A stretch of 64,000 nucleotides of DNA, taken from NCBI GenBank assembly GCA_945860385.1, contig CAMAQD010000003.1:1-64000 (forward strand). The letters run 5' to 3'. This stretch comes from Flavobacterium psychrophilum. Lineage in GTDB: Bacteria > Bacteroidota > Bacteroidia > Flavobacteriales > Flavobacteriaceae. Below the pieces are notes generated by a model. That model saw only the letters and a list, made by a program, of their open reading frames with translations. It made no database searches and was not told where the DNA came from. A program made the position numbers and the translations under genes. Shown here piece by piece: positions 1 through 6,141 of the stretch; within the stretch, counting starts at the first letter, position 1; the number at the start of each line of letters is the position of its first letter.

Positions 1-106
1 CTTCCGGAATAGGAATATCAGCCTCTGGTGGCATTTCGTCATAATAACAGGATGTAGCCATCAAACTCACTGTTAGCATCATTAAGTATTGAAATATTTT
101 TTTCAT
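1..106 (-). CDS. lipoprotein, 5' end only (possible c-type cytochrome)
   Basis: The first 35 codons of a minus-strand gene are visible and the rest lies off the left edge. The ATG is at 106-104. The start reads as a lipoprotein signal: Lys-Lys, a hydrophobic stretch LMMLTVSLMA, then the lipobox ATSC, so the mature protein would begin at Cys20 followed by YYDEMPPEAD. This shows export and lipidation only. A short YYDE-type start after the lipid Cys is common in small membrane-anchored cytochromes of this phylum, and the upstream neighbour is a six-haem protein, so a cytochrome is a reasonable guess, but no haem motif lies inside the window. A terminator at 241-262 separates it from the six-haem gene, so it may have its own promoter. 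Confidence 0.7.
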   Translation of the reverse strand, partial: MKKIFQYLMMLTVSLMATSCYYDEMPPEADIPIPE

Positions 107-198
107 CTTTTATTTTTTTATTGAATAATTGCTATAAAGTCTTAGGCAATAATTTTCATTGTCAAAAGATTTAAAGTTCTGTGAGCAATTGCTAAAGA

Positions 199-262
199 AT
201 AGTACCAAAATTGCTTTTCTTTAGTACTATAAAATAAATACCTCTGAGACAAAGCCCAGAGG
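199..262 (-). terminator. terminator hairpin after the six-haem gene, with a second dyad
   Basis: CCTCTG (241-246) pairs with CAGAGG (257-262) eleven bases after the stop codon of the six-haem gene, and the minus strand continues T-rich. A second dyad, ATAGTAC (199-205) with GTACTAT (224-230), lies just beyond. The first fits an intrinsic terminator. The second may be a backup hairpin or an operator for the lipoprotein gene starting at 106. Confidence 0.6.
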
Positions 263-273
263 TAATCTATTTT

Positions 274-1347
274 TTATTTCAAAGTTTCAATTGAATTTTT
301 CAACAAAGCTTTTGCATAAGATGGGTTATGAATTCCTTTACTTCTATCTTCAAGTAGTAAAGAATAATTCCAAGCAGCTTGTGCAACATTTAAAGGAACT
401 GTGTTAGAAGTAAATGCACCAGTAGCCGTACTCCAGGCACCTTTTGCTACCAATAAAGTTTGTAATGTTGCCATATCAGCATCATATCCTCCAACCGATG
501 TTGGTGCACCTCCGGTATGACAAGCTGTACAAGCATTTGGTGTTGGATGCCAAGTATGAGCTCCATTTTTACCATCCGTAGTTTTACCCATATGACAAGA
601 TACACAAGAAGAACCTGTTCTATGTTTAGCAGATTTTGGCGCTGGGTATGGTGTTGATCCGACGATTAAAGCTCCTTGAATACCTTCTAATAATGTAGAT
701 TGTGGACCGTGATGAGGACCAAAACGATTGCTCAATTTTACTGTTGTAGTTGTAGGAGGCAAACTTCTAGATTGGTGACAATTGACACAAGTATTACTTG
801 TACCCATATCAATTTTATACAAAGGGTCAGCAGCTAAAACAACTGGAGTAAACCCTTGTCTAAGAGCATAATCATTACCATCATTTTTAAAATCAAAACT
901 AGAATGCTTGTCATGGCAAGTTGTACAAGAAATTGCTTGTTTGCCTCCTGGATAAGCAGGAAAACCTAAGGCTGTTCCTGTTCCTGTTTTAAGAACATCT
1001 CCATTCACCTTATCAATATAACCTTGACTTGTATGACATTCAACACAACCTGTTCGGTTTGCATATTCTGAAGTTTTTAGAGTAATTGCGGCACCACTAG
1101 CATTTGTTGTTTCATGTAAAGTTTCAAGGGCGTGAACAGATAAAGCATAAGAGGCATTAACTGGACCTGTATGTGCTTTAGAGTGACAAGTAGCACATTC
1201 TGTAGTACCGTCTATTCCGTTTGTCCCATTTGTTCCATTTTCTCCTGCAGGACCAGGAACTGGAATATAATCTTCGTGGGAACATCCTTGTAAGGCAAAG
1301 AAAAGAAGCCCTAAAACAACTAACATAGTTTGTTTAACTGTTTTCAT
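274..1347 (-). CDS. exported six-haem c-type cytochrome lipoprotein
   Basis: A 357-residue exported electron-transfer protein. The signal peptide ends in a lipobox with Cys22 as the lipidated residue (FALQGCS), so it should sit on a membrane facing outward. A short collagen-like Gly-X-Y run follows at residues 32-47. Six CxxCH haem-attachment motifs are present: Cys51-His55 (CATCH), 101-105 (CVECH), 141-145 (CTTCH), 187-191 (CVNCH), 248-252 (CVSCH) and 273-277 (CTACH). The last 80 residues have none and read as a helical tail. Extra His residues (for example the HH near 212) could be distal ligands. I do not recognise a named family such as NrfA: the catalytic CxxCK motif is absent. The gene is monocistronic as far as seen, with a hairpin after it and an FNR-type dyad before it. 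A role in anaerobic or alternative respiration is inference. Confidence 0.88.
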   Translation of the reverse strand: MKTVKQTMLVVLGLLFFALQGCSHEDYIPVPGPAGENGTNGTNGIDGTTECATCHSKAHTGPVNASYALSVHALETLHETTNASGAAITLKTSEYANRTGCVECHTSQGYIDKVNGDVLKTGTGTALGFPAYPGGKQAISCTTCHDKHSSFDFKNDGNDYALRQGFTPVVLAADPLYKIDMGTSNTCVNCHQSRSLPPTTTTVKLSNRFGPHHGPQSTLLEGIQGALIVGSTPYPAPKSAKHRTGSSCVSCHMGKTTDGKNGAHTWHPTPNACTACHTGGAPTSVGGYDADMATLQTLLVAKGAWSTATGAFTSNTVPLNVAQAAWNYSLLLEDRSKGIHNPSYAKALLKNSIETLK

Positions 1348-1397
1348 AATTTTGATTTTTGATTTTTTTAAGTTAATCTTAAGATTATTTTGTGATG

Positions 1398-1441
1398 TAA
1401 ATTTATCCGATATCCTATCCGAATACTATGATAAATATCAT
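1398..1441 (-). promoter_or_regulatory. FNR/CRP-type dyad and -7 element of the six-haem gene
   Basis: ATGATAAATATCAT (1428-1441) is a perfect dyad of the form TGAT-N4-ATCA, the spacing of FNR-family sites (family consensus TTGAT-N4-ATCAA). On the minus strand TAAATTTA (1405-1398) resembles the Bacteroidota -7 box TAnnTTTG. The dyad centre (1434.5) is 29.5 bp upstream of the first T of that box, which puts it near -41 to -43 from a start site around 1391. That is the class II activator position. The same geometry recurs at 4095-4138 and 34520-34566. Confidence 0.6.
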
Positions 1442-1874
1442 ATTGTTTAAAAAAAACACAAAATCATCCTATTTATGTTAATATTGATAATAATTAATCT
1501 ATTATAAGTAAAAACATAAAAAAATTAATTAAAATAATTAATTTTCATCAAAAATTAATAATAATGTAATTTGAAAAAAAATAAAACATTGAGTTTAAAA
1601 TAGTCTTTTTAAAAAAACTTTTAAGATAAGATTAAGATTTGTTTATTGCAAAAAAAATCTATTCTCAATTGTATTTGATTGATTCGACTTATAAAAATCA
1701 ACTAGTATTCATGCTGCTTCCCTTCGACCACTCTAAAAATGTGTAAAAGTGATGAAAACAAAGCATCCATTTACTCCTGAGCTCCTTTGGTAGAACACAG
1801 CAAAGACATAATTAAGGGTTTTGGGTTTCATTCCGGCAATGAAGCGTCGAACAGTAAATAGTGCTTAAACGCAA
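1442..1874. other. intergenic region without a recognisable gene
   Basis: Very AT-rich to about 1680, then about 190 bases of more balanced composition (1685-1870). I found no convincing reading frame, tRNA or known RNA. The balanced part could be a decayed gene or an unrecognised RNA, but nothing decides it. Confidence 0.5.
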
Positions 1875-1909
1875 AAAAGGCAATGACTTTTGTTTAGCCA
1901 TTGCCTTTT
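1875..1909 (-). terminator. strong intrinsic terminator of the sulfur operon
   Basis: AAAAGGCAATG (1875-1885) pairs perfectly over 11 bp with CATTGCCTTTT (1899-1909). The minus strand then runs into six T residues. It lies 19 bases after the stop of the DsrE-like gene and closes the three-gene operon. Confidence 0.9.
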
Positions 1910-1927
1910 GATTCCAATAAAAGAATA

Positions 1928-2431
1928 TCAGGTAAAAATTATTTGAGTTCTATCTCCATCGCATAATTCATAGAATTCGCCGATTGTAATGATATCAGAT
2001 ACCTCATCTGAGAAGTCTTCTTTGGTTAATTTGAACATATCAACGGCCAATTTACAAGCGTAAATTTTCCCACCTCCAGCAGTAATCATTTCTAAAAACT
2101 CATCTACGGGAGGCATTCCCAGTTCATCCATTTGCTTTCTCATCATACTTGAAACAGCAGATTCCACTCCAGGTAATCCGCCAAGCATTGTTGGAAAGGA
2201 CAATCCGCCCGGCATTTTCATTGCTGGATTTCCGGTTGTAGCCGTATGCAAATGATTCATAGTTTTTTTAGTAATTCCTTCAAGACCAAAAAAGGTAAAA
2301 AATAAATTGGTTTTAATACCTTCCATAACCGCTCCATTTGCCATAACTAAGGTTGCATATACATCTTCTAAACTTCCTTTAGCACATATAATACATACTT
2401 TTTCTAAAGGTTTTTTTTCTTTTTTTTCCAT
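1928..2431 (-). CDS. DsrE/DsrF/DrsH-like family protein
   Basis: A 167-residue cytoplasmic protein of the DsrE-like (DsrE2/peroxiredoxin-like) family, whose members carry sulfur as a cysteine persulfide or partner such carriers. The family pattern is visible: an N-terminal strand with KVCIICAKGSLEDVYATL, the mid-region NLFFTFFGL, a Met/Gly-rich central insert (PAMKMPGGLSFPTMLGGLPG) and the second conserved segment GGGKIYACKLAVDMFKL. Candidate persulfide residues are the Cys pair in CIIC and the Cys in YACKLA. It is the last gene of an operon after a sulfide:quinone oxidoreductase-like flavoprotein and a DsrC/TusE-like protein, with only 17 bases to the latter. It probably receives sulfane sulfur made by the flavoprotein. 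The lysine-rich N-terminus is unlike a signal peptide. Confidence 0.85.
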   Translation of the reverse strand: MEKKEKKPLEKVCIICAKGSLEDVYATLVMANGAVMEGIKTNLFFTFFGLEGITKKTMNHLHTATTGNPAMKMPGGLSFPTMLGGLPGVESAVSSMMRKQMDELGMPPVDEFLEMITAGGGKIYACKLAVDMFKLTKEDFSDEVSDIITIGEFYELCDGDRTQIIFT

Positions 2432-2448
2432 TTTTTTTAAATTTTAAA

Positions 2449-2760
2449 TTAAATGCAACTTTTAGGTCGTGGTATACCGGCCATTTTACTAGATATTTTT
2501 AGTGGGCCTTTTGGAAACAATTCATACAATTGTTTGATATCGACAATTCCACTTTTACCAACACCTCTAATCGTAAGTGCAACATCTTTTTTATGCTGGT
2601 CTTGCAAATAGGCTAGCACTTCAAAGTGTTTATCCGTTACTTCATTAATTCCTTCTTCTTTACCAATTTCAATGGCAATTTCTTTATTCCATTGGGATAA
2701 GTCAGTCAAATAACCATTATTGTCAACGCTAACCGTTTTTCCTGCATATACTTTTTCCAT
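2449..2760 (-). CDS. DsrC/TusE-family sulfur carrier with a single C-terminal cysteine
   Basis: A 103-residue protein of the DsrC/TusE family. These small proteins hold a persulfide on the penultimate cysteine of a flexible C-terminal arm. The arm is present (MAGIPRPKSCI, Cys102), matching the family ending G-(L/I)-P-x-P-x-x-C-(V/I). The second cysteine of true DsrC, 11 residues earlier, is Ser91 here, so the protein cannot form the intramolecular disulfide or trisulfide used with DsrAB and is closer in chemistry to TusE. No dsrAB or tusBCD-mnmA set is nearby. The preceding flavoprotein gene ends 30 bases before this ATG. It likely shuttles sulfur between the SQR-like enzyme and the DsrE-like protein; this is inferred from context. 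Confidence 0.88.
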   Translation of the reverse strand: MEKVYAGKTVSVDNNGYLTDLSQWNKEIAIEIGKEEGINEVTDKHFEVLAYLQDQHKKDVALTIRGVGKSGIVDIKQLYELFPKGPLKISSKMAGIPRPKSCI

Positions 2761-2790
2761 TATTTGATTTATTTTATATTAAACATTTAT

Positions 2791-4026
2791 TTAGTTAAAA
2801 TTTTTTCCTGCTTTACTCATTTTTGGCGAAATGAACGGCAATTTTCTTGCTGGTAATAACATATTCCAATAAATCCATCTGAAAGCCAATTTACCCCAAT
2901 GATTCAATCGAGATTCTGTTAGTAAATTTAATGGGCCAATTCCAGCGAAAGGGAATTTGCCTTTAACGGGTTCGTAATCGTAATTAAAATCGATTAACAA
3001 TGCTTTTCCGTGACCCGTTTCTATAAAACAATTAGCGTGACCATCGAAATCGGGTTTTAATTCCTTGCCTTCTATATATAGCAGAATGTTTTCGGTCAAT
3101 ATTTCAGCCTGAAAATGCGCAACCGAGCCTGCCTTTGATGCGGGTACATCTGTACAATCGCCCAAGGCAAAAATATTTTCTTTCACTTTGGTTTGTAAGG
3201 TATTTTTATCTGTGGGAACGTAGTTCAAATCATTTCCGATACCGGATCGAGCCATTAGTTCATCTCCCATATTGGTTGGAACGGTTACCAATAAATCAAA
3301 AGAAACGGCGTCACCACCATAATCTACAATTTTTCCAGCGACTCCATCAATGTGTTCAACAGCAAAATCGGGTACTATTTTAATATTTTTATCTTTTAAC
3401 AGGTACGTTAATTCTGTTGTGCATTTTTCTTTCGTAAACGCACCTGAAAGTGGTGTAACGTATGTAATTTCTACTTTATCCCTCATCCCTTTTTTAATAA
3501 AAAAAGAATCGGCCAGAAATGCAAATTCTAAGGGTGCAACTGGGCATTTTATTGGCATTTCAGTAATGTGAATTACTAATTTCCCCCCTTTCCAAACTCT
3601 TAATTTGTCTCTCAATGCTAATGCACCTTCATAAGTATAAAAATCAAAAATCGATTTGTACCAATAATCTCCTAACATTCCAGCAACTTCACCGGGAGCC
3701 GTTTTTGTTCCTGTAGCTAATATCAAGATATCATATTTCAATTTTTTCCCACCTTCCAAAACAACAGTATCAGCATCTTTGTCGATAACGTCAATTTTTT
3801 CTCGAATTAATTTTACTCCTTTTGGAATAAACTCATCAATAGATTTTTTAACATCTTCAGGTTTGTATAAATCAAAAGGTAAAAACAAAAATCCAGGTTG
3901 ATAATAATGGGTCTTATATTGGTCTACAATTGTAATTGACCAGTCCGATTTACTTAATTTTTTCGTCAGGTGACTTGCCATCATGGTTCCGGCTGTTCCT
4001 GCTCCAAGTATCACTAAATTTTTCAT
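2791..4026 (-). CDS. sulfide:quinone oxidoreductase-like flavoprotein
   Basis: A 411-residue FAD protein of the sulfide:quinone oxidoreductase (SQR)/FCSD family, which oxidises sulfide to sulfane sulfur and passes electrons to quinone. Visible features are the N-terminal dinucleotide fold VILGAGTAGTMMA (residues 5-17), the ATG motif LILATGTKTAPG (101-112), Cys161 in KCPVAPLEF (the conserved kCPxAPxE cysteine), and the FAD-binding FALGDCTD (286-293). Cys333 in FDGHANCF fits the second redox cysteine. Cys202 and Cys291 are additional. The C-terminal amphipathic stretch (residues 375-400, rich in Trp and Leu) fits monotopic membrane attachment. It is the first gene of the sulfur operon and has a GTAAC-N4-GTTAC dyad upstream. 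Whether the donor is sulfide or another thiol cannot be read from sequence. Confidence 0.88.
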   Translation of the reverse strand: MKNLVILGAGTAGTMMASHLTKKLSKSDWSITIVDQYKTHYYQPGFLFLPFDLYKPEDVKKSIDEFIPKGVKLIREKIDVIDKDADTVVLEGGKKLKYDILILATGTKTAPGEVAGMLGDYWYKSIFDFYTYEGALALRDKLRVWKGGKLVIHITEMPIKCPVAPLEFAFLADSFFIKKGMRDKVEITYVTPLSGAFTKEKCTTELTYLLKDKNIKIVPDFAVEHIDGVAGKIVDYGGDAVSFDLLVTVPTNMGDELMARSGIGNDLNYVPTDKNTLQTKVKENIFALGDCTDVPASKAGSVAHFQAEILTENILLYIEGKELKPDFDGHANCFIETGHGKALLIDFNYDYEPVKGKFPFAGIGPLNLLTESRLNHWGKLAFRWIYWNMLLPARKLPFISPKMSKAGKNFN

Positions 4027-4094
4027 AGAGATTGTATTTCATTTTTATTATAATTGACTGAAACTATAAAAAAACATCTTATGATTTCATAGGA

Positions 4095-4138
4095 TAAATG
4101 TACAATCAAATAAAAAATCAAAAAGTAACAAATGTTAC
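4095..4138 (-). promoter_or_regulatory. GTAAC-N4-GTTAC dyad and -7 element of the sulfur operon
   Basis: GTAAC (4125-4129) and GTTAC (4134-4138) form a perfect dyad with a 4-nt spacer. From memory, this is the form proposed for the Crp/Fnr-family nitrosative-stress regulator HcpR in Clostridia and Bacteroidota. On the minus strand TACATTTA (4102-4095) matches TAnnTTTG at seven of eight positions. The dyad centre (4131.5) is 29.5 bp from the first T of that box, the class II activator position. The untranslated leader would be about 60 nt. Confidence 0.6.
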
Positions 4139-4258
4139 ACAGACCTTTTTTTTCTTAATAAATCCTTAATTTAATCAGAATTCTGTAAATATCAGGAAGT
4201 GCAAGAGATGGTATTTCACATTTTGACAATGATTTGAAATTTATATAAGCAAAAAAAA

Positions 4259-4276
4259 GCACTGTAAAAACAGTGC
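4259..4276 (-). terminator. terminator of the symporter operon
   Basis: GCACTG (4259-4264) pairs with CAGTGC (4271-4276). On the minus strand a run of T follows directly. It is 26 bases after the symporter stop codon. Confidence 0.85.
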
Positions 4277-4301
4277 CCCCCCTATAAAAACATGTACTTA
4301 T

Positions 4302-6020
4302 TTAAATATTCCGTTTTTCCCTTTTGAAAATTGCCTGCATTATCATTGACAATACAATTGTTAGCATTGCTCCTATAAAGTTGAGCCATAAATAGCCTAA
4401 TTTTTCTTCTCCACTTGGGTAGATAAAAATAGCAAAATAATAAATTATAAAGATGGTAATCTGGCTAATAACAGCGCTGTAAAAAACAGCTTTAGCGTGA
4501 ACGAATTTGATGTAAAATCCAACAAGGAAAATTCCTAACACAGTTCCATAAAATATAGATCCTACAATATTAACTAATTGAATTAAGTTCTCGAAAAGTG
4601 TTCCAATGCTAGCAAAAAGGATAGCAATTATTCCCCAGAATAAGGTGAAAAATTTGGTAACATTTACATAATGCTTTTCGGATTTTTCTTCTTTTTGATT
4701 ACGTTTATAAATATCAATCGCAGTAGTCGAAGCAAGCGCATTTAATCCCGATGCTGTTGATGACATCGCTGCAGAAATAATCACAGCAAGCAATAAACCT
4801 ATTAAACCTCGAGGTAAATAATTCAGAATAAAATGAAAGAAAACATAATCTTTATCATTGGTTTCACTGTGGTCATCTGCTTTTTGAATGAGTTCCTTGG
4901 CGTGTTCTCTCAAATCTTTTTCTTTGCTCGACAGCGCAACCAATTCTTTGCGAAGAATCGGGTTATCATAATCCTGATTGAGCTGGTCGATGTACAATAA
5001 ATTAATTACTTTTTTATCTTCGGAAAGGGCTTCCAATTTTTTTTCTAATATGTGATATTCGTTTTTGTACTTGGATTTCTCAATGATAATTTTATTATTG
5101 GGATTAAAATTCAGCGGCACAGGATTGAATTGGAAAAACACAAAAACCATCACTCCCGTAAGCAGAATAAAGAATTGCATAGGCACTTTGAGCAATCCAT
5201 TCATAATTAAACCCATTTGGCTTTCACGAACAGATTTTCCTGATAAATAGCGTCCCACCTGAGATTGATCGGTGCCAAAATAAGCCAATGCCAAGAAAAA
5301 ACCTCCTGTTATTCCGCTCCAAAACGTATACTTTTCTTCTGGATTAAAGGAGAAATCAACAATATTCATTTTGTCATTTGCCCCTGCAATATGCAAAGCA
5401 CTAGTAAACGTCATATCGTTGGGTAAATAATTTAAAATCAGGAAAAAGGTGATAAACATTCCTGACATGATGACAAACATTTGCTGTTTTTGAGTAACAT
5501 TAACGGCTTTAGTTCCGCCCGAAAAAGTATAAATTATTACAAGAACGCCTATTGCGATATTCATTGCCGTTAAATTCCAACCCAACAAAGCTGATAAAAT
5601 AATGGCTGGTGCATAAATGGTCAATCCAGTTCCCAGCCCTCTTTGCACCAAAAAAAGAATTGCGGCAAGTGAACGTGTTTTTAAATCGAAACGTTTTTCT
5701 AGATATTCATAAGCAGTAAAGACCTTATATTTGTGGTATATTGGTATGAAAGTTACGCAAATAACCACCATCGCAATGGGCAAACCAAAATAAAATTGCA
5801 AAAAACCCATTCCGTCATGATATGCCTGACCCGGTGTTGAAAGAAAAGTTATCGCACTAGCCTGAGTTGCCATCACCGAAAGTCCCACAGTGTACCACGG
5901 CGTTTCGTTGCTACCCAGAATATACTCTTCGACATTCTTACTTCCCTTCGTTTTCCAAACGCCGTAAATCACTATAAAAAGTAAGGTTACAACTAGTACA
6001 ATCCAATCAAATAGTTGCAT
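4302..6020 (-). CDS. sodium:solute symporter (SSS family)
   Basis: A 572-residue inner-membrane transporter of the sodium:solute symporter family, with about 13-14 hydrophobic segments. Family signs are the start LFDWIVLVVTLLFIVIYGVWKTKGSKNVEEYILGS, the GLSVMATQASAITFLSTPG segment (the Na+-site helix) and FWSGITGGFFLALAYFGTDQSQVGRYLSGKS. An unusual charged, helical insert of about 80 residues (roughly 310-390) interrupts the membrane domain. It is the last gene of a three-gene run after a secreted PIG-L deacetylase and a 35-residue membrane protein, only 3 bases downstream of the latter. The context suggests uptake of a sugar or acid released by the deacetylase, but the substrate is unknown. 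Confidence 0.9.
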   Translation of the reverse strand: MQLFDWIVLVVTLLFIVIYGVWKTKGSKNVEEYILGSNETPWYTVGLSVMATQASAITFLSTPGQAYHDGMGFLQFYFGLPIAMVVICVTFIPIYHKYKVFTAYEYLEKRFDLKTRSLAAILFLVQRGLGTGLTIYAPAIILSALLGWNLTAMNIAIGVLVIIYTFSGGTKAVNVTQKQQMFVIMSGMFITFFLILNYLPNDMTFTSALHIAGANDKMNIVDFSFNPEEKYTFWSGITGGFFLALAYFGTDQSQVGRYLSGKSVRESQMGLIMNGLLKVPMQFFILLTGVMVFVFFQFNPVPLNFNPNNKIIIEKSKYKNEYHILEKKLEALSEDKKVINLLYIDQLNQDYDNPILRKELVALSSKEKDLREHAKELIQKADDHSETNDKDYVFFHFILNYLPRGLIGLLLAVIISAAMSSTASGLNALASTTAIDIYKRNQKEEKSEKHYVNVTKFFTLFWGIIAILFASIGTLFENLIQLVNIVGSIFYGTVLGIFLVGFYIKFVHAKAVFYSAVISQITIFIIYYFAIFIYPSGEEKLGYLWLNFIGAMLTIVLSMIMQAIFKREKRNI

Positions 6021-6023
6021 ATC

Positions 6024-6131
6024 TTAAGAATATAATTTCATTAATAAACAAAAAATCAAAATATAAACTGCGTTGGCCACCAGAACCCAAGTGTAGCTTT
6101 TTTTCCAAGTTTTAACTTTTTTAGTTTCCAT
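6024..6131 (-). CDS. 35-residue membrane protein, likely symporter accessory subunit
   Basis: A 36-codon ORF that fills the gap between the deacetylase and the symporter. The ATG is at 6131-6129 and the TAA at 6026-6024. It is ten bases after the deacetylase stop and three bases before the symporter ATG. The protein starts with a basic head (METKKVKTWKKSY) and then has one strong membrane helix (TWVLVANAVYILIFCLLMKLY). Small one-helix proteins directly upstream of SSS transporters occur in other flavobacteria and are sometimes named symporter small accessory proteins. That naming, and a role in assembly or activity of the transporter, is inference from position. The tight spacing implies translational coupling. 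Confidence 0.75.
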   Translation of the reverse strand: METKKVKTWKKSYTWVLVANAVYILIFCLLMKLYS

Positions 6132-6141
6132 AATTCGCTAT

